Source: an uncultured Mycoplasmatota bacterium
GTDB taxonomy: Bacteria; Bacillota_I; Bacilli_A; RF39; UBA660
Direction: 5' to 3'
NCBI GenBank assembly: GCA_900546715.1
Contig: UREA01000024.1
Span: forward strand, 1-22,651
Length of the DNA stretch: 22,651 nt
Below are positions 7,988 through 15,353 of this stretch, in pieces. Positions within the stretch are counted from its first letter, which is position 1. Each line of letters begins with the position of its first letter. Made by a program: the position numbers and the translations under genes. Under the pieces are notes generated by a model. The model saw only the letters and a list, made by a program, of their open reading frames with translations, had not been told where the DNA came from and did not search any database.

Positions 7988-8709
7988 AATTCGCTCTCCA
8001 TTTCTATCATATTTTGCCAATATTTCTTCGGTATAAAAGACATTTGACATCTTTTATTTTTCCTTGATTTTATACCAATTGTTTTAAAAAATACAATCCA
8101 TAAATCTTCCCAAACATTATCAGTATTATCCAAATTTAATTTTATATCACATCTATCTATTATAAAAAACTTATCTTTATTATAAATGCTTACTATATTT
8201 CTTCCTTCATCTTCAATAATCCAGTATTCGTTTTTAAGTCTCTTTGCAAAATGCATAGATAATAACTCCAATATGTCATTGTCGGGTTTAATTTTCGCAT
8301 ACAAATATTCATTGTTAATTAACTTAAATCTGGTAAAACCTTTAAGTAAATGAGCTTCTCTAGATACTTTATGAGAAATAGCTAAAGCCATATTTACACA
8401 TTTTAAATTGCGATGTTTAAGTAAATCACTTTTATAAACATAATAATTAAGTAAAAAGAAATAAATTACTAATTCTTTGTTTTTATTATTACTCAAATAA
8501 ACATAATAAATAATTTTAAATATATTTTTATCAGGAATATTTAATTTATTAAATTCATTTATTTCTGGTTTAAATGGGTATTCAGTTAATGATTCTTTAA
8601 AATTATCTTCTTTTACTATATTTATTGGTTTAATATTGTTTGTAAATAAATACTTTATAGTTATAAGTAAATTATTAAAGCTACCATCATATAAAATAAT
8701 ATAATTCAT
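7984..8709 (-). CDS. TIGR03915-family putative DNA metabolism protein
   Basis: A 241-residue protein of the TIGR03915/DUF4130 family, which is found next to the TIGR03916 radical SAM protein; its biochemical function is not established. Family signatures are visible: an N-terminal IILYDGSFNN, HLLKGFTRFKL, a YAKIKPDNDILELLSMHF segment, WIIEDEGRN and the C-terminal SRKNKRCQMSFIPKKYW. The family is reported by annotation as DNA metabolism because of that partner and a likeness to part of uracil-DNA glycosylase-like genes (known from family naming, not seen here). Its ATG shares a base with the stop of the radical SAM gene (TGATG) and its stop overlaps the chaperonin start, so all three are coupled. 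Confidence 0.85.
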   Translation of the reverse strand: MNYIILYDGSFNNLLITIKYLFTNNIKPINIVKEDNFKESLTEYPFKPEINEFNKLNIPDKNIFKIIYYVYLSNNKNKELVIYFFLLNYYVYKSDLLKHRNLKCVNMALAISHKVSREAHLLKGFTRFKLINNEYLYAKIKPDNDILELLSMHFAKRLKNEYWIIEDEGRNIVSIYNKDKFFIIDRCDIKLNLDNTDNVWEDLWIVFFKTIGIKSRKNKRCQMSFIPKKYWQNMIEMESEL

Positions 8710-9902
8710 CAGTCAAATAAACTAAGTTGCCTTTCTTTAATATCATCATTTAATAAATTAATAGTAATAAATTCTTTATTAAGGTAGCTTAAATTATTAA
8801 AATATTTATTATTACAAGTTATAAAGTATTTAGCTCTTTTTAGACTAACACCCATATTTTTTAAATCTTTAAATTCAATTTTAAATACTTTTCTGGCACT
8901 CACTATTTTTTTAGCAGATGTAATACCTATACCAGGTATTCTAATAAGTTCATTAAATGATACTTTATTTATTTCTTTAGGAAATTCCTCTAAATGTCTT
9001 AAGGCCCAATCAGTTTTGGGGTCTACTAAATAGTTAAAATTATTGTTATTATCGAAAAGTTCATCAACTCTAAATTTATAAAATCTAAGTAGCCAGTCTG
9101 CTTGGTAAAGACGGTTTTCCCGTTTTAATGGTGGAATACTAATGCTAGGAAGCATTTTGTCTTGATTTACCGGAATATAGGCCGAATAAAAGACTCTTTT
9201 TAAGTGAAAATACTTATACATATTAGCGCTTTTCTCTAAAATGTCCTTATCACTATCTTTTGTTGCCCCAATAATCATTTGGGTACTACTACCAGCGGGA
9301 GCAAAAGTTTTACTAATGTTATTTCTAATAGTAATCATGCTATCATTTATATCTTTAGTTTTTTTATCTGGTGCTAGAATTTTTAGACTGGTATCTGTAG
9401 GAAGTTCAATATTTGTACTAAGTCTATCAACTAAACTACCTAATTTTTTAATTAGATATGGACTTGCTCCCGGAATAGCTTTAGCATGAATATAACCATT
9501 AAATTTGTATTTATATCTAAGTAAATAAATTGTCTCAATTAAACGCTCCATTGTATAATCAGGAGATTTAATTATTGCGGAAGATAAAAATAAACCTTCA
9601 ATATAATTTCTTTTATAAAAGTTAATTGTAATTTCACATATTTCTTCGGGAGTCAATATAGCTCTTGGAACATTATTACTACGACGATTGATACAATATT
9701 TACAATCATAAATACAAGCATTAGTCATAAGAATTTTTAAAAGAGATATACATCTGCCATCGCTTGCAAAAGCGTGACATATCCCATTTACGGCAGCATT
9801 ACCAATACCTCCGGTATTTTTTCTAGTACTACCACTAGATGAACAAGATGCATCGTATTTGGCGCTATCTGCTAGTATTTTTAATTTTTCTTCCAATGTC
9901 AT
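8709..9902 (-). CDS. TIGR03916 putative DNA modification/repair radical SAM protein
   Basis: A 397-residue radical SAM enzyme. The [4Fe-4S] motif is C63-x3-C67-x2-C70 (ACIYDCKYC). Additional conserved parts are KYDASC near the start, the AFASDGRCISLLKIL stretch before the cluster, and a C-terminal helix-hairpin-helix with PGIG at 323-326, which usually binds DNA without sequence specificity. The family is named as putative DNA modification or repair; substrate unknown. Length is normal for the family and no residue is obviously missing. First gene of the minus-strand operon; ribosome binding site GGTGG (9909-9913) and an extended -10 promoter lie just upstream. Translationally coupled to the TIGR03915 gene. 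Confidence 0.9.
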   Translation of the reverse strand: MTLEEKLKILADSAKYDASCSSSGSTRKNTGGIGNAAVNGICHAFASDGRCISLLKILMTNACIYDCKYCINRRSNNVPRAILTPEEICEITINFYKRNYIEGLFLSSAIIKSPDYTMERLIETIYLLRYKYKFNGYIHAKAIPGASPYLIKKLGSLVDRLSTNIELPTDTSLKILAPDKKTKDINDSMITIRNNISKTFAPAGSSTQMIIGATKDSDKDILEKSANMYKYFHLKRVFYSAYIPVNQDKMLPSISIPPLKRENRLYQADWLLRFYKFRVDELFDNNNNFNYLVDPKTDWALRHLEEFPKEINKVSFNELIRIPGIGITSAKKIVSARKVFKIEFKDLKNMGVSLKRAKYFITCNNKYFNNLSYLNKEFITINLLNDDIKERQLSLFD

Positions 9903-9919
9903 AAATAACCACCAATAAT

Positions 9920-9925
9920 ATTATA
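9920..9925 (-). promoter_or_regulatory. Candidate extended -10 promoter of the radical SAM-chaperonin operon
   Basis: On the minus strand TGATATAAT gives a consensus extended -10 about 20 bases before the ATG. No clear -35 is seen at 16-18 bases. Confidence 0.5.
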
Positions 9926-9961
9926 TCACAAAGCACGAATAAATGTTTGCTAAATTTTTCC

Positions 9962-9985
9962 AAAAAAAATAGCTTTACGCTATTT
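9962..9985 (-). terminator. Terminator of lipoprotein gene
   Basis: Minus-strand AAATAGC, loop GTAAA, GCTATTT followed by a T-run. The stem begins at the stop codon of the lipoprotein gene. Confidence 0.8.
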
Positions 9986-10512
9986 TAATCATCATATCTT
10001 GTTATGTATTCAAGGTCATCTTCTGCTCTATCTAGGGTATTATCAATATCTTCTAGTCTTCTATCAAAAGTCCTAAAGTCACTATAAGATAGGGTATTGT
10101 TACGATACATTCTTTCAAGTTCATTTTCGTATCTATCAACAGTATTTTCTAATTCTTCTAGTTGGGCTTTCCATTCCCAATATAAATCAATAGCATCACT
10201 TCTACTTGCAGGAGTACTTAAATTACTAATACTTTCTGCAAGAGTGTTGGCATCACTTTCATAACCGCTGATAGTTTCTTCAATTGAAGATGTATCAACA
10301 GTAGTTTCACCTTCGCCATCATTAATTACAGTATCAGTATTACCACTAGTACCAGTATTTGTTCCACTATTAACACCGTTTTGTTCAAGTAATGCATCAA
10401 TCTTATCTTCGAGATTATCCATCCTATCTTCTAGTCTGTCAACATCTCGGTCTTCACAACCAGTAAGCATTAAAGCTACACCTAAAATACCTAACAATTT
10501 AACAATTTTCAC
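9985..10512 (-). CDS. Small coiled-coil lipoprotein
   Basis: A 175-residue exported lipoprotein of unknown function. A short positively charged start and hydrophobic core (LLGILGVALMLTGC) end in a lipobox LTGC, so residue 19 is the lipidated Cys. A heptad-like acidic coiled coil follows (DRLEDRMDNLEDKIDALLEQ, about 24-43), then a Gly/Thr/Asn-rich linker and a second helical region (about 78-175) rich in Glu, Arg and Tyr. The short first coiled coil is reminiscent of Lpp-like segments. Start codon is GTG with AGGTGAT upstream. Monocistronic, divergent from ku. Confidence 0.8.
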   Translation of the reverse strand: MKIVKLLGILGVALMLTGCEDRDVDRLEDRMDNLEDKIDALLEQNGVNSGTNTGTSGNTDTVINDGEGETTVDTSSIEETISGYESDANTLAESISNLSTPASRSDAIDLYWEWKAQLEELENTVDRYENELERMYRNNTLSYSDFRTFDRRLEDIDNTLDRAEDDLEYITRYDD

Positions 10513-10521
10513 TTTATCACC

Positions 10522-10559
10522 TAAAACTATTCTAACATATAATATTAGTTTTGCCTAGG
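10522..10559 (-). promoter_or_regulatory. Candidate lipoprotein promoter, in divergent region with ku
   Basis: Minus strand TAGGCA-like -35, 17 bases, TAGAAT with upstream TGT (extended -10). The -35 includes the palindrome CCTAGG (10554-10559). A + strand promoter for ku must lie in the same roughly 90 bases, but no convincing one was found, so control may be shared. Confidence 0.4.
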
Positions 10560-10602
10560 GTATATTATTTTAAAATTAATAAATAATATTAATGGTGGTT
10601 TT

Positions 10603-11343
10603 ATGCGTAAAACAAGTATTTCTTTTGGGCTTGTAAATATTCCCATAAGTATGAATCCAATTTATCAAAATAATGATGTATCTTTTAATCAATTACATAA
10701 AAAGTGTCTATCCCGAATTAAATATGTTAAATTTTGTCCACATTGTAAAAAAGAAGTAAGACAAGATGAAATTATTAAAGGCTATAAAATAAATGATGAT
10801 ACTTATATTACTTTGACTAACACTGAACTTAAAAACTTGCGAGTTACTGATGAAGAAGCAATTGAAATAGTAGGTTTTGTAAGTACTCCGGAGATAGATC
10901 CGATATTTTATGAAAGAACTTATGTTTTAAGTACTCCCAAAAAGAGTAAGGCTTTTAGTTTATTTAAAGATGCTTTAGAGAAAAGTAAAAAGGTCGCAAT
11001 TGCCAAAACTGTAATTTCCACCAAATTTTATTATGTCGCAATTAGAATTAAAAATGGTAATATGTTGATGAGTACACTGTATTTCGCTGAAGAGTTAAAT
11101 ATACCAGATGTTACAAGTGATGCAAAATATACGAAAAAAGAACTAGATTTAGCTCTTACTTTAATAGATTCTTTAAATATGAAATTTAATCCAGAGAAAT
11201 TTGTTGATGAATATCAAGAAAATATCAAAGATGCCATCAAGAAAAAACAAAAAGGTGTTAAAATTAAAGGAACAAAACATAAGAAAAATAGTAATGTTAA
11301 AGATTTAATGCAAGCTTTAGAAATGAGTTTAAAAAATGTTTAA
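10603..11343 (+). CDS. ku: Ku, DNA end-binding protein of bacterial NHEJ
   Basis: Bacterial Ku forms a homodimeric ring on DNA ends and recruits LigD. The 246-residue product has the typical start (RKTSISFGLVNIPI), LHKKCLSRIKYVKFCPHC with the conserved Cys pair C45/C48, EEAIEIVGFVSTPEIDPIFYERTY, and the C-terminal Lys-rich tail (KKKQKGVKIKGTKHKKN) that usually aids DNA binding. Length is normal. GGTGG lies 6 bases before the ATG. It overlaps the start of the ligase gene by 8 bases, so the two are translationally coupled. Confidence 0.95.
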   Translation: MRKTSISFGLVNIPISMNPIYQNNDVSFNQLHKKCLSRIKYVKFCPHCKKEVRQDEIIKGYKINDDTYITLTNTELKNLRVTDEEAIEIVGFVSTPEIDPIFYERTYVLSTPKKSKAFSLFKDALEKSKKVAIAKTVISTKFYYVAIRIKNGNMLMSTLYFAEELNIPDVTSDAKYTKKELDLALTLIDSLNMKFNPEKFVDEYQENIKDAIKKKQKGVKIKGTKHKKNSNVKDLMQALEMSLKNV

Positions 11344-12193
11344 AGAAAAAAATATTCATCCCATGCTACTATCAGAAATTCCTTTTAATTTTAGTGATGA
11401 CTATCTTTATGAAATTAAATTCGATGGCATTAGAGCTATTATTTATGTAAGTTCCAAAGGTATAACAATTAAAACTAGAAATAATATTGATGTAACTCAT
11501 CTTTTCCCAGAGTTATTTAGTATTAAAGATTTAGTTACTAAAAATACTATCTTTGATGGGGAAATAGTTCTTTTAGAAAATAATAAACCGTCGTTTTCTA
11601 GTTTACAAAAAAGATTAAGAATCAAAAATGAAAGTAAAATAAATTCTGAAAGTATCAATAATCCTGTTACTTTTGTTGCCTTTGATATTCTTTATTTAAA
11701 TAAATCTTTATTAAATAAAAAATTAATTGATAGAAAAAAGATATTAGATAAATTTAAGGATACTGAATACTTTGTTAAATCTAAAGTTTTTATTGATGGT
11801 GAAAATTTATTTAGAAGTGTTCGGAATTTAGGTTTAGAAGGAATAGTTGCTAAAGAAAAAACAAGTTTATATTATCCTAATATTAGAACTAAAGAATGGA
11901 TAAAACTTAAAAATATTAAGCAAGATTATTTTTATATCGGTGGGTTTATTAAAAATAAGATGAGTTATAGTTTATTACTCGGAGAAATTCATAATAATAA
12001 ATTATATTATGTTGGTAAATTAAAAGTTAGTAACAATAGTGATATATTGAGTATTGTATTAAAAGAAAAGATAACTCCCAATAATTTTGTTAATTATTCA
12101 GAAAATGGTAAATTTATCAAACCAAAGATTAAAATAAAAATAAATTATTTAGAAAAAACTAAAGGAAATATGTTAAGACATCCATTTATGTGA
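11336..12193 (+). CDS. ligD: Stand-alone LigD-type ATP-dependent DNA ligase
   Basis: A 285-residue ATP-dependent ligase that seals ends held by Ku. Motif I is KFDGIR with adenylated K28; motif III is FDGEIVLL; IIIa is FVAFDILYL; IV is LEGIVAKEK; V is EWIKLK. The OB-fold follows, ending in the family signature MLRHPF. In most bacteria this domain is fused to the polymerase and phosphoesterase in one LigD; here it is a separate polypeptide and those parts are encoded at 15354-16697. The ATG overlaps ku by 8 bases. It has no strong ribosome binding site of its own, consistent with coupling. Confidence 0.93.
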   Translation: MFKEKNIHPMLLSEIPFNFSDDYLYEIKFDGIRAIIYVSSKGITIKTRNNIDVTHLFPELFSIKDLVTKNTIFDGEIVLLENNKPSFSSLQKRLRIKNESKINSESINNPVTFVAFDILYLNKSLLNKKLIDRKKILDKFKDTEYFVKSKVFIDGENLFRSVRNLGLEGIVAKEKTSLYYPNIRTKEWIKLKNIKQDYFYIGGFIKNKMSYSLLLGEIHNNKLYYVGKLKVSNNSDILSIVLKEKITPNNFVNYSENGKFIKPKIKIKINYLEKTKGNMLRHPFM

Positions 12194-12202
12194 TATTTGT
12201 AG

Positions 12203-12300
12203 TAAAATGAATTTAGTTGAGTTCCATGTTTGGTACTTACTAGTTCGCTAGTAATATTGGACATGGGGATTAAAGGGGCTACGGTGCCTTTTTTCTTTTG
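12203..12300 (+). ncRNA. Candidate structured small RNA with two tetraloop hairpins
   Basis: A -10-like TAAAAT (12203-12208) precedes a predicted RNA of about 85 bases (start near 12215). Hairpin 1 is CCATGT (12224-12229) with ACATGG (12261-12266), a G.U-rich middle, and TTACTAG-TTCG-CTAGTAA (12237-12254) with a UUCG tetraloop. Hairpin 2 (AAAGG 12272-12276, CCTTT 12287-12291) closes on C-UACG-G, another UNCG tetraloop, and ends in a T-run, so it acts as a terminator. It matches no family I can name: no SRP, 6S or riboswitch consensus is seen. The -35 is weak. It could also be a terminator region for ku-ligD readthrough. Confidence 0.5.
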
Positions 12301-12330
12301 AATAATTTAAAAAATAATTAACTTTTATAT

Positions 12331-12359
12331 TTACAAACGATAAATCTATTTGATATAAT
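12331..12359 (+). promoter_or_regulatory. Promoter of KilA-N gene and its leader
   Basis: TTACAA (12331-12336), exactly 17 bases, TATAAT (12354-12359) with upstream TGA (extended -10). Predicts a start near 12366 and a leader of about 160 bases. Confidence 0.65.
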
Positions 12360-12365
12360 TTGATT

Positions 12366-12520
12366 AGATATTAAGGCCCTCCGAGATTTTAGTTTATTAA
12401 TTTATATTTATGTTTAGGGCGAAATACTAAAGATAAGGAGAAGAACTTTGGAAACAAAGTTAAATCATAGTAACAACACATCACGCTATGATATTTACAA
12501 AATAATAATATACGGAGGTT
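12366..12520 (+). promoter_or_regulatory. Structured 5' leader of KilA-N mRNA
   Basis: Three stems can be drawn: GCCCT/AGGGC (12376-12380 with 12416-12420), a hairpin AACTTTG-GAAA-CAAAGTT with a GNRA loop (12444-12461), and ATCATAG/CTATGAT (12464-12470 with 12486-12492). The second stem contains the start codon of a leader ORF. No known riboswitch class is recognised. Confidence 0.4.
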
Positions 12521-12522
12521 AA
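12448..12522 (+). CDS. Putative 24-residue leader peptide upstream of KilA-N gene
   Basis: AAGGAG (12435-12440) lies 7 bases before a TTG that opens a 24-codon frame. Its last codons and TAA (GGA GGT TAA) form the ribosome binding site of the KilA-N gene, whose TTG starts 3 bases later. Translation of the small frame could therefore control or couple KilA-N translation. The TTG itself sits in the loop-proximal part of the GNRA hairpin. The peptide is polar with Tyr/Ile-rich end and no known motif. Not proven to be translated. Confidence 0.4.
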   Translation: METKLNHSNNTSRYDIYKIIIYGG

Positions 12523-12525
12523 AAT

Positions 12526-13401
12526 TTGAAAAATAATATTATTAAAACAGAAATAGTTGTAAAAGAAAATAAAATAGGGGTAATTCGAATAGGAAATAAA
12601 GAGTATATTTCTCTTACTGATTTGGCAAGATATGCAGATGCTGATGATCCAAGATTTCCTATACAAAACTGGATGAGGAAAAAGGATGTCATTTCATTTT
12701 TAGGATTGTGGGAAAGCATTAATAATGAGAATTTCAAACGAGTCGAATTCGACTCGTTTGAAAGAGAAGCTGGTAGCAATAAATTTAAAATATCACCACA
12801 AAAATGGATAAAGGAGACTAATGCTATTGGTATGATTTCCAAATCTGGAAATAATGGTGGAACTTATGCCATTAGTGATATTGCTTTAGAATTTGCTAGT
12901 TGGTTATCGCCAGAATTTAAATTGTATTTAATAACAGAATTTGAAAGATTAAAAATAAATGAAGCTTATAATGCAAAAATCGAGTGGAGTGCTACAAGAA
13001 CATTATCTAAAGTAAATTATTTAGTTCATACTGATGCAATTAAAAATTACATTGTTCCTACATTAACTGAGAAACAAAAGAAATTTGTATATGCTGAAGA
13101 AGCTGATGTTTTAAATGTTGCATTATTTGGTATAACTGCTAAAGAATGGAGGGAAAACAATCCTGAATTGGCAATTGACGGAAATATGAGAGATTTTACT
13201 GACCTATTACATTTAGTTATTTTGAATAATTTAGAAAACATAAATGCTGAAATGATTGCAAATAATGTTCCACAGAGCGAAAGATTAGTTAGTTTAAATA
13301 GAATTGCTCGTAGGCAAATGAAATTATTACAAGACAATAGCGGTTTAAAAGAATTAGAAATACTATATCAACCACAAAATAATAAAGATGGTTATCTTTA
13401 G
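12526..13401 (+). CDS. KilA-N domain protein
   Basis: A 291-residue protein with an N-terminal KilA-N domain (about 14-130), a DNA-binding fold known from phage antirepressors and large DNA viruses: IGNKEYISLTDLARYAD, IQNWMRKKD, GTYAISDIALEFASWLSPEF and YLITEFERLK are visible. The C-terminal half (about 140-285) is helical, contains WSATRTLSKVNYLVHTDAIK and RRQMKLL, and is the part usually found with this domain in Firmicutes; function unknown. TTG start with GGAGG 7 bases upstream. No phage structural, integrase or replication genes are nearby, so it is a stand-alone cargo gene. Codons 69-80 contain a 32-bp perfect palindrome. It could be a regulator, a defence or addiction component, or a domesticated phage gene. 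Confidence 0.85.
   Translation: MKNNIIKTEIVVKENKIGVIRIGNKEYISLTDLARYADADDPRFPIQNWMRKKDVISFLGLWESINNENFKRVEFDSFEREAGSNKFKISPQKWIKETNAIGMISKSGNNGGTYAISDIALEFASWLSPEFKLYLITEFERLKINEAYNAKIEWSATRTLSKVNYLVHTDAIKNYIVPTLTEKQKKFVYAEEADVLNVALFGITAKEWRENNPELAIDGNMRDFTDLLHLVILNNLENINAEMIANNVPQSERLVSLNRIARRQMKLLQDNSGLKELEILYQPQNNKDGYL
12732..12763. repeat. 32-bp perfect palindrome inside KilA-N gene
   Basis: The half-arm TTTCAAACGAGTCGAA (12732-12747) is followed immediately by its exact reverse complement (12748-12763), centred on GAATTC. There is no spacer and no mismatch. It lies within codons for NFKRVEFDSFER, and its GC is higher than the surroundings. Confidence 0.97.
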
Positions 13402-13442
13402 TAAGTAAATTAGATTTAGAAAAAACTGCTATAGTGTCTTTC

Positions 13443-13480
13443 TTTTGTACAAAATTTAATATATTGTGATACAATATAAT
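13443..13480 (+). promoter_or_regulatory. Promoter with two dyads in front of DUF1848 gene
   Basis: TTTTGTACAAAA (13443-13454) is a 12-bp palindrome. ATATTGT-GAT-ACAATAT (13461-13477) is a 7-3-7 inverted repeat that covers -10-like hexamers TACAAT (13470-13475) and TATAAT (13475-13480). Either -10 predicts a very short leader before the ATG at 13492. The dyads look like repressor sites. Confidence 0.5.
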
Positions 13481-13491
13481 CGGTGTTTTAT

Positions 13492-14379
13492 ATGATTTTA
13501 TTTGTAAGTGGTAGAACAGACATTGTAGCTTTTTATACAGAGTGGTTTATGAAAAGAGTAGAAGAAGGATTTGTAATGGTGCGAAATCCCTTTAATCCAA
13601 AATTAGTTAGTAAAATTGATTTTAATAATGTTGATATGATTATGTTTTGTACTAAAAATCCTTTACCAATTATTCCTTATTTAAATAAAATAACTAAACC
13701 AATGCTTTTTCATGTAACCCTTACTTCTTATAAAGAAGATATAGAACCAAATGTTATAGATAAAACTAAAATAATCGAAGGTATTAAAGAAATATCCCAA
13801 ATTATTGGTGTCAATAATGTAGTTGTTAGATATGATCCTATATTAATAAATACTAAATATACTATAGATTATCATAAAAGATCTTTTAAAAGAATGTGTG
13901 AACTTTTAAATGGATATGTTAAAACTATAATAGTATCATTTCTTGATAATTATAAAAATGTAGAGAAGAATTATGCATTTATTAAACCAATTCCTTTAAC
14001 AGAAGAGATGTATAAAGAAATTGGTGAATCTTTTAGTAAGACAGCAAAAGATAATGGAATGATAGTACAAACTTGTTTTGAAGAGCATAATTTAGTAGAA
14101 TATGGTTTTGTTAAAGGAGACTGTTTATCTCAAGATTTAGCTCTTAAAATGACTGGTAAAAAATTTCCCATCCAAAAGTCGCGGAAGGGGAATTTATGTA
14201 GTTGTGTGCAAATGGTTGATATTGGAGTATATAATACCTGCAAACACTTATGTAAATATTGTTATGCTAATTATAATGAATCAGATGTAATAAAAAACAA
14301 TAATTTACATAATCCCGATTCTCCTTTATTAATTGGTGAATTACAAAATGAGGATATAATTAAAGAAAGAGACAATTGA
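13492..14379 (+). CDS. DUF1848 family iron-sulfur protein
   Basis: A 295-residue protein of the DUF1848 family; its function is not known. The family start SGRTDIVAFYTEWF, the VRNPFNPK segment and MFCTKNPLPI are present. The C-terminus holds a cysteine cluster C250-x3-C254-x2-C257 (CKHLCKYCYANY), preceded by C236 and C238, spaced like a radical SAM [4Fe-4S] site but at the wrong end of the protein, as is normal for DUF1848. The ATG at 13492 is preferred to a GTG at 13483 because GGTG lies 6 bases upstream and the family starts there. It is separated from KilA-N by about 90 bases and converges on the HNH gene, so it is part of the same inserted block. Confidence 0.88.
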   Translation: MILFVSGRTDIVAFYTEWFMKRVEEGFVMVRNPFNPKLVSKIDFNNVDMIMFCTKNPLPIIPYLNKITKPMLFHVTLTSYKEDIEPNVIDKTKIIEGIKEISQIIGVNNVVVRYDPILINTKYTIDYHKRSFKRMCELLNGYVKTIIVSFLDNYKNVEKNYAFIKPIPLTEEMYKEIGESFSKTAKDNGMIVQTCFEEHNLVEYGFVKGDCLSQDLALKMTGKKFPIQKSRKGNLCSCVQMVDIGVYNTCKHLCKYCYANYNESDVIKNNNLHNPDSPLLIGELQNEDIIKERDN

Positions 14380-14380
14380 T

Positions 14381-15214
14381 TTATTCAAATTTATCACTTT
14401 TTCCGCGATTGCAATCTTTGCATAGGGTTCTTAAATTTGAATATTCTGTTTTTCCCCCTTTTGAAATAGGTATAATATGATCAACTTCTAAAGTTACTCC
14501 ATCTTGTGCGCTCCTGCCACATATTTGACATCTAAAATTGTCTCTTTTCAAAACATTATAACGCATACTACTACTTAAAATATTTCTTTGATATTCTTTA
14601 CTTCTTCTGTACTCTTCACGTTCTTTTATTAATTGAAATAATTGGTATACTTGATTTGTGCTAATTTGATATTTGGAAGAATAATGGTTTCGACCAGCCG
14701 GTGATGTATAAGATAGCTCAATATAAATAGATAAATCGACTGGAGGTTTTAAAATAAATTGTTTACATATTTTATCTTCCATCTTTTTGTATCTTTTTTC
14801 ATTTAAAAAAATTGTTTTTCTTTTTAATTTAGGATAATCTACACCAAGATAAAATTGGAAAAATTCAATAACCTTATATTGATATTCTTGATTGGTTTTT
14901 TGATTGTTTATAATTGTTGTATATCTATTTTGCCATAATCCAACATCTTCTTCAATAATAGTACATATAAAATTAGTTATTGATTGATTATTATCATTGT
15001 TTCTAAATTGATTTAATGATTTGCATATAAATGGAAATGTAAAATAATTTTTAATAAATTTAAATTGTGGTTTATATTGACTATTTATTTTTAAAAGTTG
15101 CTTTTTTAGAGTGCTATTTTTATCAATAATACGATGATTTATATAATCAACTATTAATATAACTAAACAAATAAATAAAACTATTATACTTGCTAAAATT
15201 ATAATTGGTTCCAT
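14381..15214 (-). CDS. Membrane-anchored HNH endonuclease
   Basis: A 277-residue protein. Residues about 3-23 (PIIILASIIVLFICLVILIV) are one transmembrane helix, leaving the rest most likely in the cytoplasm. The C-terminal HNH domain is complete: C229-x2-C232 (CQIC), VDHI with H246, the middle N260 (SNLR) and C265-x2-C268 (CKDC). The central 60-220 region is helical, basic and unrecognised. Membrane-tethered nucleases of this plan occur in anti-phage systems (family knowledge), so a defence role is plausible but not shown. AGGAGA lies 8 bases before the ATG. Its upstream region is divergent with the LigD polymerase gene. Confidence 0.85.
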   Translation of the reverse strand: MEPIIILASIIVLFICLVILIVDYINHRIIDKNSTLKKQLLKINSQYKPQFKFIKNYFTFPFICKSLNQFRNNDNNQSITNFICTIIEEDVGLWQNRYTTIINNQKTNQEYQYKVIEFFQFYLGVDYPKLKRKTIFLNEKRYKKMEDKICKQFILKPPVDLSIYIELSYTSPAGRNHYSSKYQISTNQVYQLFQLIKEREEYRRSKEYQRNILSSSMRYNVLKRDNFRCQICGRSAQDGVTLEVDHIIPISKGGKTEYSNLRTLCKDCNRGKSDKFE

Positions 15215-15287
15215 ATAAAAAATCTCCTACTAGATAAATTATAAATTATTTTGTAAGATTAATAAATAGTTTTTGTAGAAAATGTAA

Positions 15288-15315
15288 TTGGTTTGACATT
15301 ATTATATTGTATAAA
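15288..15315 (+). promoter_or_regulatory. Candidate promoter of LigD phosphoesterase-polymerase gene
   Basis: TTGGTT (15288-15293), 16 bases, TATAAA (15310-15315). A TTGACA at 15293-15298 is also present but its 17-base partner is only AATATT. Predicts a leader of about 30-40 bases. Confidence 0.4.
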
Positions 15316-15353
15316 AATATTTAATGTGATTTAAACTAATAATAGTGATAAAT

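Noticed and set aside
8709..9902. Biotin synthase- or YgiQ-like function for the radical SAM gene
   Set aside because: The C-terminal helix-hairpin-helix and the coupled TIGR03915 gene fit the TIGR03916 family instead.
12215..12300. SRP (4.5S), 6S RNA or a known riboswitch
   Set aside because: The SRP GGAAGCAG-type loop, the 6S open bubble and the known aptamer consensus sequences I can recall are absent.
12526..13401. Prophage, because of KilA-N
   Set aside because: No integrase, terminase, portal, replication or lysis gene occurs in the window.
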